NCBI GenBank assembly: GCA_040387835.1 | Contig: JAZKCZ010000002.1 | Location: 42,700 to 106,699, forward strand | Origin: Myxococcota bacterium | GTDB taxonomy: Bacteria; Myxococcota; UBA727; JABDBI01 | Direction of reading: 5' to 3' | Length of the DNA stretch: 64,000 nt | Shown here: piece after piece, positions 1 to 8,667 of the stretch | Layout of the letters: each line of letters begins with the position of its first letter | How positions within the stretch are numbered: position 1 is the first letter of the stretch | The notes under the pieces: model-generated | Database searches by the model: none | Told to the model about the DNA's origin: nothing | What the model saw: only the letters and a program-made list of their open reading frames with translations | Made by a program: the position numbers and the translations under genes

Positions 1-747
1 CATCGCCGCAATATTTAAGATCTCATCTGCGTGATAATAGGTCACAGGGACTTCGGCCGTAGGAATTAAGTAAAATGGCTCACTCTCAGGCACCTGGATT
101 TCGAAAACATCTTCTTTAAATTTCGGAAACTGCCCAACGCCAACCATGGCGGCTGCACGAACCAAATATGGTGGCGTGAGTTCAGTATCCCCTAGATTGG
201 TATGGAAATCACAAAAGTACTGAATCAGCGCTCGATTAAGTTTACTTGCCTGCCCCTTTAAAAAGGCAAATCTCGAACCGGAAGTCTTCGCAGCTCGTTC
301 AATATCAATAATATCCAACCGACTGCCAAGCTCCACGTGATCAAGCGGCGTAAACTCAAATTCCCGAGGCGTTCCCACGCGCCGAACTTCCACGTTATCT
401 TCGTCGCCTGCGCCCGTAGGGACATCATCTGCAGGCATATTCGGTATACGCAGTGCAACAAAGTTCAAAGCGTCTTCAAGCCGCCGGAGCTCTGCTTCTT
501 GATCTTTAATTTTTTGGCCGAGCTCTTTCAAAGCGCCCCGTTTGAGCTCAATCTCTTCCTTGGCAGCCTTGCCGAGCGATTTATTAGCCTCGTTACGCTC
601 TTCCTGAAGCTTTTGCGACGCTGCAATCAACGCTTTACGCTCTTTGACCAGCTTTAACAGCTCGGGCAAATTTTCAATTTCCCCGCGGCGTTTCAATTTT
701 TGCGCAAACAGCTCAGGATCTTTTTCAAAGGCCTTTAAATCGATCAT
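1..747 (-). CDS. serS: Seryl-tRNA synthetase, N-terminal part (runs off the window)
   Basis: Charges tRNA-Ser with serine in the cytoplasm. The 249 visible codons begin MIDLKAFEKDPELFAQKLKR. They form the usual SerRS N-terminal antiparallel coiled coil (about residues 25-100, rich in K/E/L) that grips the long variable arm of tRNA-Ser. The first part of the class II catalytic domain follows, including the serine-binding TAEVPVT motif near residue 233. Motifs 2 and 3 would lie beyond position 1, so the gene is cut by the window edge rather than broken. The ATG at 747 has the conserved start context of the family. The gene follows the ABC-F gene on the same strand with a 27 bp gap, so the two are probably co-transcribed. 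Identity is confident from the coiled coil plus the TAE motif. Confidence 0.95.
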   Translation of the reverse strand, partial: MIDLKAFEKDPELFAQKLKRRGEIENLPELLKLVKERKALIAASQKLQEERNEANKSLGKAAKEEIELKRGALKELGQKIKDQEAELRRLEDALNFVALRIPNMPADDVPTGAGDEDNVEVRRVGTPREFEFTPLDHVELGSRLDIIDIERAAKTSGSRFAFLKGQASKLNRALIQYFCDFHTNLGDTELTPPYLVRAAAMVGVGQFPKFKEDVFEIQVPESEPFYLIPTAEVPVTYYHADEILNIAAM

Positions 748-774
748 AAGCTGCGTAGGAAATCACACTCCGGA

Positions 775-2532
775 TTAGGAGGCAAGCGATTCCAGATATT
801 GCCATCGCTCATAAAGCTTTTCAACTTTTGACTCAACCGCCTTAAGTTCCTTAGCATAAGCCCCATACTCAGCATATTTCGCCGGATCCGAAAGCAAAGC
901 CTCAAGCTCCCCTTTTCGCGTCTCCACCGCCAAAACATCTGCCTCTATACTGGCATATTCCTGCTGCTCCTTAAAACTCCGCTTAGGTTTCTTAACCCGC
1001 GCGTCTTGCCCTGAACTACTCGTGGGCTTGTCTGCCGTAGCGTCAGCAAAGGCAGAAGAGGGCTTCCCCCCCTCCGCCACCAACCTCTCATAAGTAGAAT
1101 AACTCCCCGCATAATGCGTAATCACCCCACCCTCAAACACCAACATATCCGTACAAACCCGATCCAAGAAACGCCGATCATGGCTAACTATAAACGCCAC
1201 CCCTTCATGCGAGTCGAGTCGTTCTTCCAAAACCCCCAGCGTCGCCGTATCCAAATCATTGGTAGGCTCATCCAGCAGCAGACAATTAGCCCCATGCTTC
1301 AAAAGCTTGGCCAGCAACAACCGATTCTGCTCGCCACCCGACAATGTCGAAACTTTCCGATTCTGATCCGAAGGCGAAAATAAATAACGCTCTAAATAAC
1401 TCGCAATATGAACCGGCCTATCTTCCACAAACACTGTCTCACCTTGATCCGCCAAAGTCTCTTTCAAACTTTTATTCGGATCCAGCTGCGCGCGGTTTTG
1501 GTCAAACTGAATAATCTGCGTATGCGGCCCGCGAATAATTTCGCCCTCTGTTGCCTCGCGAGTCCCCGAAATTGCCGATAAAAGTGTCGTCTTACCAGAA
1601 CCATTGGGCCCCAAAATCCCATAGCGTTGCCCAGCGGTAACAATCAAGTTCAGGCCTTTAAACAACGGCTCAAATCCAAGATTTTTGAATTCCAAAATTG
1701 TCTTAGCCAAACGCTTATTCTTAGTTTTTTCAATCTCAACCTGTTTCAGCCGCGTGCGCTCAAACTCCGCCGAAACCTCTCCAATCAAATCCTGCGCTCG
1801 CGAGATACGCGCACTCTGCTTGGTCGTACGAGCCGGCGTTCCCGCCCGAAGCCAAGCAAGCTCTCTGGCCATCAATCTATCTTTACGATGCAACGTCCGG
1901 CCTTCAATATCGCTTCGAATCAACTTGTTTTCAATAAAAGTCGCATATGAGCCTTCGTGCGCGAAAAACTTCGCCGAATCAAGCTCAACAATGCGATTAG
2001 CGACTTCATCAATGAAGGCGCTATCATGGGAAATAAACAAAAGCGGCTTGTTCGTGGCTTTAAAATAATCCACCAAAAACTTAATCGCCCCCAAATCCAA
2101 ATGGTTGGTAGGCTCATCCAGCAAAAAGATATCCGGTTCTTCTAATAAAACCCGCGCTAAATCCACCCGCCGCCGCTCTCCCCCAGACAGCGTCTTAATC
2201 TTCTCATCCCGAGCCTTAATATGAAGCCGAGATAAGACTTCTTCAATCTGGTAATCTTCTCCATGAAATCCATGCCGAAGCGCATGGACCACGCTTTGCT
2301 CCAACTCGAGTTGCGGCTCTTGAGTCAAAAAGCCAATGCGCTTGCCTTTTGCCTTATCAATGGAACCCGCATCCAGCTCCAGCTGGCCGGTCAGCAATTT
2401 AAGAAATGTGGATTTACCCGCCCCATTTTGCCCGACCAAAGCAACGCGTTCGCCTGGAAGCAGAGAAAAAGAAAGGCCTTTAAACAGTAATTTAGACCCA
2501 AAAGAGAGAGATATATTGGTAGCGCTGAGCAT
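775..2532 (-). CDS. uup: ABC-F family ATPase, Uup-like
   Basis: A soluble protein with two ATP-binding cassettes and no membrane domain, the architecture of ABC-F translation/ribosome-associated factors. Cassette 1 has Walker A GQNGAGKST (near residue 35), signature LSGGERRRVDLAR and Walker B LLDEPTNHLDL. Cassette 2 has GPNGSGKTT (near 305), LSGGEQNRLLLAK and LLDEPTNDLDT. A basic inter-cassette linker and a C-terminal coiled-coil tail (about 530-585) match the Uup subgroup. Uup is linked to ribosome function and to limiting tandem-repeat excision and replication-fork problems. Length of 585 residues is slightly below E. coli Uup (about 635). Residues of about 490-511 derive from an inserted palindromic repeat element (annotated separately), between the second cassette and the coiled coil. 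The ATG at 2532 follows family alignment. Uup versus another ABC-F subgroup is an inference from the tail. Confidence 0.88.
   Translation of the reverse strand: MLSATNISLSFGSKLLFKGLSFSLLPGERVALVGQNGAGKSTFLKLLTGQLELDAGSIDKAKGKRIGFLTQEPQLELEQSVVHALRHGFHGEDYQIEEVLSRLHIKARDEKIKTLSGGERRRVDLARVLLEEPDIFLLDEPTNHLDLGAIKFLVDYFKATNKPLLFISHDSAFIDEVANRIVELDSAKFFAHEGSYATFIENKLIRSDIEGRTLHRKDRLMARELAWLRAGTPARTTKQSARISRAQDLIGEVSAEFERTRLKQVEIEKTKNKRLAKTILEFKNLGFEPLFKGLNLIVTAGQRYGILGPNGSGKTTLLSAISGTREATEGEIIRGPHTQIIQFDQNRAQLDPNKSLKETLADQGETVFVEDRPVHIASYLERYLFSPSDQNRKVSTLSGGEQNRLLLAKLLKHGANCLLLDEPTNDLDTATLGVLEERLDSHEGVAFIVSHDRRFLDRVCTDMLVFEGGVITHYAGSYSTYERLVAEGGKPSSAFADATADKPTSSSGQDARVKKPKRSFKEQQEYASIEADVLAVETRKGELEALLSDPAKYAEYGAYAKELKAVESKVEKLYERWQYLESLAS
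998..1063 (-). repeat. In-frame protein-coding palindromic repeat element inside the ABC-F gene
   Basis: On the minus strand this stretch encodes SSAFADATADKPTSSSGQDA, joining the second ATPase cassette to the C-terminal coiled coil. It looks unlike the rest of the protein. It contains an inverted repeat, TCTGCC (1031-1036) with GGCAGA (1051-1056). Peptides of the AFADATADKP / GQDAR type are recognisable from dispersed repeats in several bacterial genomes, where they sit both between genes and in frame inside proteins at tolerant surface sites. Seen here: the inverted repeat and the low-complexity peptide. Inferred: insertion of a mobile repeat. I see only this copy in the window. Confidence 0.6.
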
Positions 2533-2648
2533 ATTGTTAGCAACAGGCTAAACATTGTGAACCTTTATAACAATACAGGTCCCAAACCCTTCAAACCCAG
2601 TATGCTTGTCAGGTCCGGATATAGAGTGTTAAGCTTTTCCTAACAGCC

Positions 2649-2969
2649 ATGCCCACCAAACCGCACCACCAAGAAGAAGGCGATGTCTTAACTCGGCAGG
2701 ATACCGAATTTAAAAAGCCTAAGCGATATTTCGTCATTATGCATAATGATGATTATACGACTCAGGAATTTGTGACGCATGTGCTGGAGTTTTACTTTCA
2801 TAAAAACCCAGCGGAAGCTCAAAAGCTGATGATGACCGTGCATTTGGAAGGCAAAGCGACTGTGGGGCAGTACTCCAAAGATGTTGCGGAGACTAAGGCG
2901 CACCAGGTGATGCAGTATGCTAGGGAGAACGGCATGCCGCTTAGGTTAAGTACCCAAGCAGAGAGTTGA
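2649..2969 (+). CDS. clpS: ATP-dependent Clp protease adaptor ClpS
   Basis: ClpS binds N-degron substrates (bulky hydrophobic N-termini) and hands them to ClpA of the ClpAP protease. The 106-residue protein has a disordered, charged N-terminal tail (about residues 1-25) followed by the compact ClpS fold. That fold contains the signature YFVIMHNDDYTTQEFV, whose N-D-D and T/M positions shape the N-degron pocket. It also has the later segment AEAQKLMMTVHLEGKATVG, typical of the ClpA-binding face. Length is normal for the family. The ATG at 2649 gives the full N-terminal tail needed by ClpAP. The gene stands alone, divergent from the ABC-F gene and convergent with tldE, with a REP-like palindrome just after its stop. 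No clpA is in the window. Confidence 0.95.
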   Translation: MPTKPHHQEEGDVLTRQDTEFKKPKRYFVIMHNDDYTTQEFVTHVLEFYFHKNPAEAQKLMMTVHLEGKATVGQYSKDVAETKAHQVMQYARENGMPLRLSTQAES

Positions 2970-2982
2970 CGCCCAACGCCAT

Positions 2983-3071
2983 CGTCATTGCGAGGAGGCG
3001 CAGCCGACGCGGCAATCCAGCCTTTCGAGCGGGGCGTGGATTGCCACGTCGCTTTGCTCCTCGCAATGACG
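2983..3071. repeat. REP-like palindromic intergenic repeat, copy 1
   Basis: A long imperfect inverted repeat between the convergent genes clpS and tldE. The outer arms are CGTCATTGCGAGGAG (from 2983) and CTCCTCGCAATGACG (ending at 3071). The inner arms are GGCAATCCA and TGGATTGCC. A second copy lies at 11000-11077. Elements opening with CGTCATTGCGAG are common dispersed repeats in many bacterial genomes. Here the folded RNA could end or stabilise the transcripts arriving from both sides, which is an inference from position. Confidence 0.85.
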
Positions 3072-3076
3072 AGGAG

Positions 3077-4405
3077 CTACAACGTCAGGTTGAAATTGTT
3101 GATGATCGCACCGGGCAAATGCGCGCTGCCGGTTGAGCGTTCCTCATAGGTGCTTGGATCGAGCATGAAGTCGCACTCTTTGGTCAGCGCTTCGAGGTTC
3201 TCACCTAGCAACGCGTAAAGGCTATCGTCAAAGCGCATCACGTTCAAAGGCGCGACAATTTGACCATCTTCTACCCAAAAGGTTGCAAAACGAGTCATAC
3301 CCGTAATGCGAGCTGATTGCCTATCGGAGTAGTTGAGGTACCACAGATTGCCGATATAAATGCCGGTGCCCAAAGCTTTTAGAACATCTTCACGCGGCAA
3401 ATTACCCGGCGCAACATCGTACGCCTCAGGTGTTTCTGAACCGTCCGCCCCATTGGTATGCGTGCCGTACTCTTTGGCGGTTCTTGGTGAAATAAGACTT
3501 CCAACCAGCTCGCCTTCTTTGATAAGGCTCACGCAATCTGGTTTAATAAAGCCTTGCGCTTGAAATAGCGGACCTGTGCCCTTGCCCGTATGCTCATAAA
3601 GGGAAAACAGCGCACTAAGCGTTTTACCTTCATCCCGCATTTTATTAAGCGAAGACTGTTTGGTTCTGAGCGCTTTTTCACTTAAGCCGCCCCATCCGAG
3701 CATGGAAACCAGATCATGCAAGGCTGCCGGTGTCAGATAGGCGCGGTATTTACCCGGGCTTAAATCCCTGGATGGCTGTTCTAGGGCCCTGAGCTTTTCT
3801 TTCACCAAGGTAAGTTCGCGTTCAAAATGCAACGGATCGAATACAAAGCCTGCATAAGAAGCCTTCACCGCTTTATCGGCTCTTAAATAGACGCTGAAAT
3901 CCAAATTAAAATTATGCTTCGTGAGCCAGTTCTTCTGACCGAACGAATTAGCAAAACCACGATAGATGGTACCACCAGCATAAATGCCGACCAAATCGAG
4001 GCCTTGAGCCATGGCAAGCGTGTATTCCACCACTTGCCTTGGATCCGAAAGCTGGCTTTCTTCGACTGAATCGCTTGAGTGCGGCACCGTTGAAATTAAC
4101 AGATAGGGATCATCGGGGATAAATTCCATCTTAACGCGCTGTTCATTGAGCAGGCGCTCCAATGCTTCGCCATCTTTTTCAATATCTTCACAAATGCCCA
4201 TGGTGAAGACGCTTTGTTTTTGACCTTGAATTAAAGAGGCTCTCAAAAAGCCTTGTTTAACCGAGCCTGCCTGGCGCACAGCTGCATGATTGAAGCGGAC
4301 AAAATCGGAACTTTCACCGGAAAACCAGCAAGTAAAATGTTCATCTGCCTTCATCCCAGCAGCCAGTCTTTCAGTTAATGCAAAAAAATATTCACGAGTA
4401 TTCAC
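3077..4405 (-). CDS. tldE: TldE/PmbA-like subunit of the TldD/TldE protease
   Basis: Partner of TldD in the heterodimeric metalloprotease that unfolds and digests small unstructured peptides. In enterobacteria it matures microcin B17 and acts on CcdA antitoxin. The 442 residues show the TldE/PmbA fold pattern: the N-terminal AVRQAGSVKQGF segment and the C-terminal LPGAIINNFNLTL ending. The HExxxH zinc motif is absent, as expected for the non-catalytic subunit. The start is GTG at 4405, inside a GTGA overlap with the tldD stop. A strong Shine-Dalgarno GGAGG lies about 6 bases upstream, which supports this start and implies translational coupling and 1:1 synthesis. The gene ends next to the REP-like repeat. 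Assignment as TldE rather than a second TldD rests on the lost zinc site. Confidence 0.88.
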   Translation of the reverse strand: MNTREYFFALTERLAAGMKADEHFTCWFSGESSDFVRFNHAAVRQAGSVKQGFLRASLIQGQKQSVFTMGICEDIEKDGEALERLLNEQRVKMEFIPDDPYLLISTVPHSSDSVEESQLSDPRQVVEYTLAMAQGLDLVGIYAGGTIYRGFANSFGQKNWLTKHNFNLDFSVYLRADKAVKASYAGFVFDPLHFERELTLVKEKLRALEQPSRDLSPGKYRAYLTPAALHDLVSMLGWGGLSEKALRTKQSSLNKMRDEGKTLSALFSLYEHTGKGTGPLFQAQGFIKPDCVSLIKEGELVGSLISPRTAKEYGTHTNGADGSETPEAYDVAPGNLPREDVLKALGTGIYIGNLWYLNYSDRQSARITGMTRFATFWVEDGQIVAPLNVMRFDDSLYALLGENLEALTKECDFMLDPSTYEERSTGSAHLPGAIINNFNLTL

Positions 4406-5841
4406 TGATGTCCTCCGAAAACATCGACTTGATTAAATAAACAGGCTGGCGAGGCATGGCCCACACGAATTACTTGATTTGGCTCGCCCTTGCCGCAATT
4501 AGGGGTTCCGTATACGCCCACCGTGCTTTCATTGCCGACCTTGGCTAAGTTGCGCCAGAAGGTCGCAGAGATGCCGCGGTAGTTGGGATTGCGAACCACC
4601 TTAGTTAATCGACCATTTTCGATTAACTGGCCTCGCTCACAACCGAACTGGAATTTATTTCGTGAGTCATCGATAGACCAAGAAATATTAGACTCCATGA
4701 AAACGCCGCGTTCAACCGAGCTAATCATGTCTTCCATTGAATGCGAGCCGGCTTCCAAGTTCAGATTTGCCATACGATCGATGGGTGGGCGATTCCAGCT
4801 AGAAGCTCTGGTATTCGACACGCCTTCCATATCAGCACGGGCTTGCGACAATGGCCCGCCTAATGGGCGTTTTAGAATCCCTTTTTCAATGAGAAACACT
4901 TTTTCGGCTGGCGTACCTTCATCATCAAAGGCATAGCTTGCAATCTCGCCGGCTCTGGCCGGATCAAAAGTAACGTTCAAGTGCTCAGAGCCATATTGAT
5001 AGTTGCCAAACATATTTTGAGTGACAAAGCTGGTGCCCGCATAGTTACGCTCATCGCCCAAGATTCTATCGAGCTCTAAAGGATGGCCAATTGACTCATG
5101 GATTTGCAGCATCATTTGGTCAGGTGCCAAAAGTAAGTCTAGCTCACCGGATGGGCAATTATCGGCTAAAACCAACTCAACGGCTTCCTGGCCAATGCGA
5201 ACAGCTGATTCTTTAAAGTTAATCTGGTCCAAGAGCTCAAAGCCAGCCTGGCGCCCAACCCCATGTCCAGCCAAAGTACGCGTTTGAGTTTGGCCCGCTT
5301 CATGAGCTGTAGCCGTCAGGTTTGGAATAAAAATCTCAAAATCCTGTTGAATGCGCGCACCTTCGGAGTTGCAATAGAACTCTTTAGACTGCGTGTGAGA
5401 AAATGACGCCGTCCAATCCACAATTCTGTCATCGCTTTTCAAAAGCGCAGCGGCTTCTTTCAGTCGATCAATGCGGTCGCTCAAAGAAAACTTGAGGTAG
5501 GATTTTTTAACATGACTTTTATAGCGGCCACTCAAAGTCGATTTGGGAAACAATTTAGCATCAAAGAGGGCTTGGCGCGCAGACTGTCTTGCCCAAGCGG
5601 CAGCGCGCTCAAAAGCATCTGCTAAGCCAGCTTTGGAAGAATCAGGGCTCGCCGCATAACCCACGCCGCCATCTTGCACCACCGTCACATAAATGCCTAT
5701 GTCGACACACTGGTAAGGTGGTTCTAAAACGTCTTGGCGCACCTTAAGATGTTCGGAGCGTGCTTCGACGTGTCTCAGTGACCAAAAATCAAATTGTGGA
5801 TTTAATGTATTTACTCGTTCCAACAGACTAGATCCGGGCAT
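4402..5841 (-). CDS. tldD: Metalloprotease TldD
   Basis: Catalytic subunit of the TldD/TldE protease, cytoplasmic. The zinc-binding helix HESIGH (HExxxH) lies near residue 250, within MLQIHESIGHPLELDRILGD, the hallmark of the family. The C-terminal CGKGEPNQVIRVGHASP segment matches the TldD region that supplies further active-site residues. The 479-residue length is normal. The ATG at 5841 has a good Shine-Dalgarno (AAGGAGA) about 6 bases upstream. The gene opens a two-gene operon with tldE (4 bp overlap), divergent from the histidine kinase gene 55 bp away. No microcin-like precursor is adjacent, so a general peptide-clearing role is most likely. Confidence 0.93.
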   Translation of the reverse strand: MPGSSLLERVNTLNPQFDFWSLRHVEARSEHLKVRQDVLEPPYQCVDIGIYVTVVQDGGVGYAASPDSSKAGLADAFERAAAWARQSARQALFDAKLFPKSTLSGRYKSHVKKSYLKFSLSDRIDRLKEAAALLKSDDRIVDWTASFSHTQSKEFYCNSEGARIQQDFEIFIPNLTATAHEAGQTQTRTLAGHGVGRQAGFELLDQINFKESAVRIGQEAVELVLADNCPSGELDLLLAPDQMMLQIHESIGHPLELDRILGDERNYAGTSFVTQNMFGNYQYGSEHLNVTFDPARAGEIASYAFDDEGTPAEKVFLIEKGILKRPLGGPLSQARADMEGVSNTRASSWNRPPIDRMANLNLEAGSHSMEDMISSVERGVFMESNISWSIDDSRNKFQFGCERGQLIENGRLTKVVRNPNYRGISATFWRNLAKVGNESTVGVYGTPNCGKGEPNQVIRVGHASPACLFNQVDVFGGHQ

Positions 5842-5896
5842 TATAAGTCTCCTTTAAGGGAATGCATTGCCAACACTAACTCGTTGTTGATAAAAT

Positions 5897-6967
5897 ATGA
5901 AGCCCCCATCTGAACAAGAACGGCTTGAACAGCGGTTCGTCACGCGGGCACGGGCGCTGACGCTCGTGCGGGCGGCGCTGTTAACTGGTACTCAAATATA
6001 TTTTCCCAACGCCGTTTTTGCTGCCCTGATACTTGCCGGCATCGCTTTATCTCACCAGTTTGCGCCAAATAAAAAATGGGGGCCCATTTTAGTATTCAGT
6101 ACATTAAGCTGCGATTTAATCTGGCTCATCAATGTCATTTCACATACGGGCAATTTCGCCAGTCCCTTAATCGCCATCCTGCCGGCCGTAACGCTCCTAT
6201 TTGCGATGATTTTTCATCAACCATTGACGATGCTTCCGCCGCTGTTAATTCTGCCGATTTTAACAGCGCTACACCCGGATGTATCGCTGCAGGCTTTGGC
6301 CCTCTACAGCTTGCTAAACGGCTGCACGATCTACCTCACCAACAAGATTTTGGGCGAAGAGGAAGCCACCAGCCGTCACATTATGCATTTGGAGCAAGCG
6401 CTCAAAAAACAAGCCATCATTGAAGAACGCCAGCGCCTATCCAGAGACATTCACGATGGCGTAGGTTCTGTTTTATCAGCATTAATACTGCAGGCTGAGC
6501 AGGCCGGCTCGATTGAGATTCAAGACCTAGCCAGAGAAGCCCTGCAAGAAACCCGCTACGCCATTTCAATCATGCGGGATGACCTAGACTTAAACTTACA
6601 AATTAAAAACTGCTTAGACCTTTTCGCTAAGCGCAATCACATCAACAGCCGGTTAAACATACCAGGCAATCTTTCCAGTATTTCGCACACCCGCGCATTG
6701 TCTATTTTGCGCATTCTCCAAGAAAGCCTGACCAACATCGCCAAACATGCTCAGGCACATAATGTCGAAGTCAATGCATCCTTCGAACAAAATCAGCTGT
6801 TGCTGGATATCAAGGATGATGGCATTGGATTCGATCCCACAAAGATTCCAAAGAACCATTATGGGATTCGAAACATAGAGGAGCGGGTTCAACAAATGGG
6901 CGGCACTTTTAAGATCCAGTCTCAACCACTTTGCGGTACTCACATCCAAATCGGAGCTAGTCTATGA
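5897..6967 (+). CDS. Membrane sensor histidine kinase, NarX/DesK type (HisKA_3)
   Basis: A dimeric sensor kinase that should autophosphorylate on histidine and pass the phosphate to the response regulator encoded next to it. Residues of about 28-150 are a run of roughly five to six hydrophobic helices with almost no periplasmic loop, so the signal is probably sensed in the membrane. The dimerisation/phosphoacceptor helix follows (ERQRLSRDIHDGVGSVLSAL near residue 180, phospho-His in RDIHDG). The HATPase_c domain has an N box (LQESLTNIAKHA) and G box (DDGIGFDP, then GIRNIEERVQQMGG). Length of 356 residues fits the DesK/LiaS-like class. The stop overlaps the regulator start (ATGA), so the pair is co-translated. 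The signal is not evident from sequence. Confidence 0.9.
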   Translation: MKPPSEQERLEQRFVTRARALTLVRAALLTGTQIYFPNAVFAALILAGIALSHQFAPNKKWGPILVFSTLSCDLIWLINVISHTGNFASPLIAILPAVTLLFAMIFHQPLTMLPPLLILPILTALHPDVSLQALALYSLLNGCTIYLTNKILGEEEATSRHIMHLEQALKKQAIIEERQRLSRDIHDGVGSVLSALILQAEQAGSIEIQDLAREALQETRYAISIMRDDLDLNLQIKNCLDLFAKRNHINSRLNIPGNLSSISHTRALSILRILQESLTNIAKHAQAHNVEVNASFEQNQLLLDIKDDGIGFDPTKIPKNHYGIRNIEERVQQMGGTFKIQSQPLCGTHIQIGASL

Positions 6968-7629
6968 AACCAATTCGCGTCTTCATTCTGGAAGACCAGC
7001 CGGCCTTGCTAAAAAACCTCGCTTCGCTGCTCGACGCGCCTGCCAATTTAGAGGTCGTAGGCACAGCGCTTAGCGCCGAAGAGGCGATTGTCACCATCGA
7101 CAAGCTGCCCGATCCACCGCACGTCATTTTATGTGACATAGGCCTTCCCAAAATGAGCGGCATCGATTTTTGCCGGCTCATCAGAGTCAAATACTCCAAA
7201 ATCGAAGTCCTCATGCTAACTGTGTTTGACGACGCTGATCGAGTACTAGAAGCCGTCAAACATGGCGCAGCAGGTTATTTGCTAAAAGGCGGCGAAACAG
7301 CCAAAATCATCGAAGCCATCGAAGACGTCCACGACGGCGGCAGCGTCATCCAGCCTGCCCTAGCCCGCAAGCTATTAAAACACTTTCAACCAGCCGTCAC
7401 CCAACGCACCCTCCACCCAGAACCCTATCGCCGCTCCCTAACTGAGCGCGAACTGGAATGCCTGCAAATTATTGCCAAAGGCCTAAGCAACACAGAGGCA
7501 GCCGGCGTTTTGGGCCTATCGAAAGCCACAATCCGCACCCACCTGGAGCATATCTACCAAAAGTTAGACGTTTGTAACCGAGTAGAAGCTGTCACAGAAG
7601 GCCTAAGACAAGGCCTAATCGGCATCTAA
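6964..7629 (+). CDS. Response regulator, NarL/FixJ family
   Basis: Transcription factor partner of the upstream kinase. The receiver domain (about residues 1-125) has the acidic pair in FILEDQP, the phosphoacceptor Asp in VILCDIGLPKMSG, the Thr of MLTVFDD and the Lys of GYLLKGGE. A LuxR-type helix-turn-helix (about 155-215) contains LTERELECLQIIAKGLSNTE and GLSKATIRTHLEHIYQKL. Length of 221 residues is standard. The ATG at 6964 overlaps the kinase stop by 4 bp. The downstream exonuclease gene begins 48 bp later and may or may not share the transcript. Target genes are unknown. Confidence 0.93.
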   Translation: MKPIRVFILEDQPALLKNLASLLDAPANLEVVGTALSAEEAIVTIDKLPDPPHVILCDIGLPKMSGIDFCRLIRVKYSKIEVLMLTVFDDADRVLEAVKHGAAGYLLKGGETAKIIEAIEDVHDGGSVIQPALARKLLKHFQPAVTQRTLHPEPYRRSLTERELECLQIIAKGLSNTEAAGVLGLSKATIRTHLEHIYQKLDVCNRVEAVTEGLRQGLIGI

Positions 7630-7677
7630 GTCATCCCAGTTTACGCGTCAAGAATTTAGAACTATGTTCTAATTCTT

Positions 7678-8667
7678 ATGCTGATAATGACTCCAAACGG
7701 ATTGTATTGTCCAGCTGGAAATTTTCATATTGATCCAAACGGCAAGGTGGACACCGCGGTCGTAACGCATGCCCATAGCGACCATGCACGCCGTGGCAGC
7801 CGAGAGTACCATTGCACCACACCAGGCTTGGGTGTTCTAAAAGCTCGCATCGGCCAAAATATCTCGGTTAACCATCACGCTTATGGCGAAGCGTTTTATA
7901 TACGCGGCGTTAAACTTTCGTTTCACTCCGCAGGTCACATTTTAGGCTCTGCCCAAGTGCGCATAGAATTTGGCGGCGAAGTTTGGGTTGCCTCAGGCGA
8001 TTACAAACGAGAGCCAGACGGCACCTGTGCGCCTTTCGAGCCTGTCCCGTGCGATGTCTTTATCACCGAAGCCACCTTTGGTACGCCTGGCTTTGTGTGG
8101 GGCAAAGACATCGATTTGGGCAAGCAAATCCACGACTGGCATTTGGAAAATCAGGCCGCCGGTAAAAATAGCGTCGTTTTGGCCTATTCATTGGGCAAAG
8201 CCCAAAGAGTACTCAACCTTCTACACCCATGGGCCAAAGAGCCCATATTCTGCGATGCTGCAACGTCTGTTATCAACGATTGTTACCGGGACGAAAAGGT
8301 TATCTTGCCCGAAACGATTCAAGTCACCCGTCAAACAAGTCCGGTCCAATCTCGATTATTCGTGGTGCCCCCGTCCTTTTTGCGCGGTGAATTTGCGCCT
8401 GTTTTAGGTGACGATTTTGAAACAGCATTCGCATCCGGCTGGTCCAAGCGGCCACGCTGGGGCAACTCGCATCCGGGATTCATCCTATCCGACCATGCCG
8501 ATTGGAACGATTTATTAAAAACCGTTTTAGAAACCGGCGCCAAAAGAGTCTATGTCCAACACCGAGGCAGCGGTGCATTGGTCAGACGTCTAAACTCGCT
8601 CGGCATTAAGGCCTATTCAGACTCAGCCTTGTTTCCTAAAAACCCTCAGCAATTGAGTCTGCTATGA
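7678..8667 (+). CDS. Metallo-beta-lactamase-fold exonuclease, DNA-ligase-associated type
   Basis: Predicted DNA/RNA-processing hydrolase of the beta-CASP-like MBL group known as ligase-associated exonuclease. It opens LYCPAGNFHIDP, a signature of that family, followed by the metal motif THAHSDHARRG (HxHxDH). Later come HSAGHILGSAQV, the metal-bridging Asp in ASGDYKREPDG, and SDHADWNDLL. Length of 329 residues is typical. In other bacteria this gene usually sits with an ATP-dependent DNA ligase, an Lhr-like helicase and a phosphoesterase. None of those is adjacent here. Instead its stop overlaps the start of an XPD-like helicase (ATGA), implying joint function in DNA repair. Two in-frame ATGs (7678, 7687) are possible starts and neither has a clear Shine-Dalgarno. 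Confidence 0.85.
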   Translation: MLIMTPNGLYCPAGNFHIDPNGKVDTAVVTHAHSDHARRGSREYHCTTPGLGVLKARIGQNISVNHHAYGEAFYIRGVKLSFHSAGHILGSAQVRIEFGGEVWVASGDYKREPDGTCAPFEPVPCDVFITEATFGTPGFVWGKDIDLGKQIHDWHLENQAAGKNSVVLAYSLGKAQRVLNLLHPWAKEPIFCDAATSVINDCYRDEKVILPETIQVTRQTSPVQSRLFVVPPSFLRGEFAPVLGDDFETAFASGWSKRPRWGNSHPGFILSDHADWNDLLKTVLETGAKRVYVQHRGSGALVRRLNSLGIKAYSDSALFPKNPQQLSLL

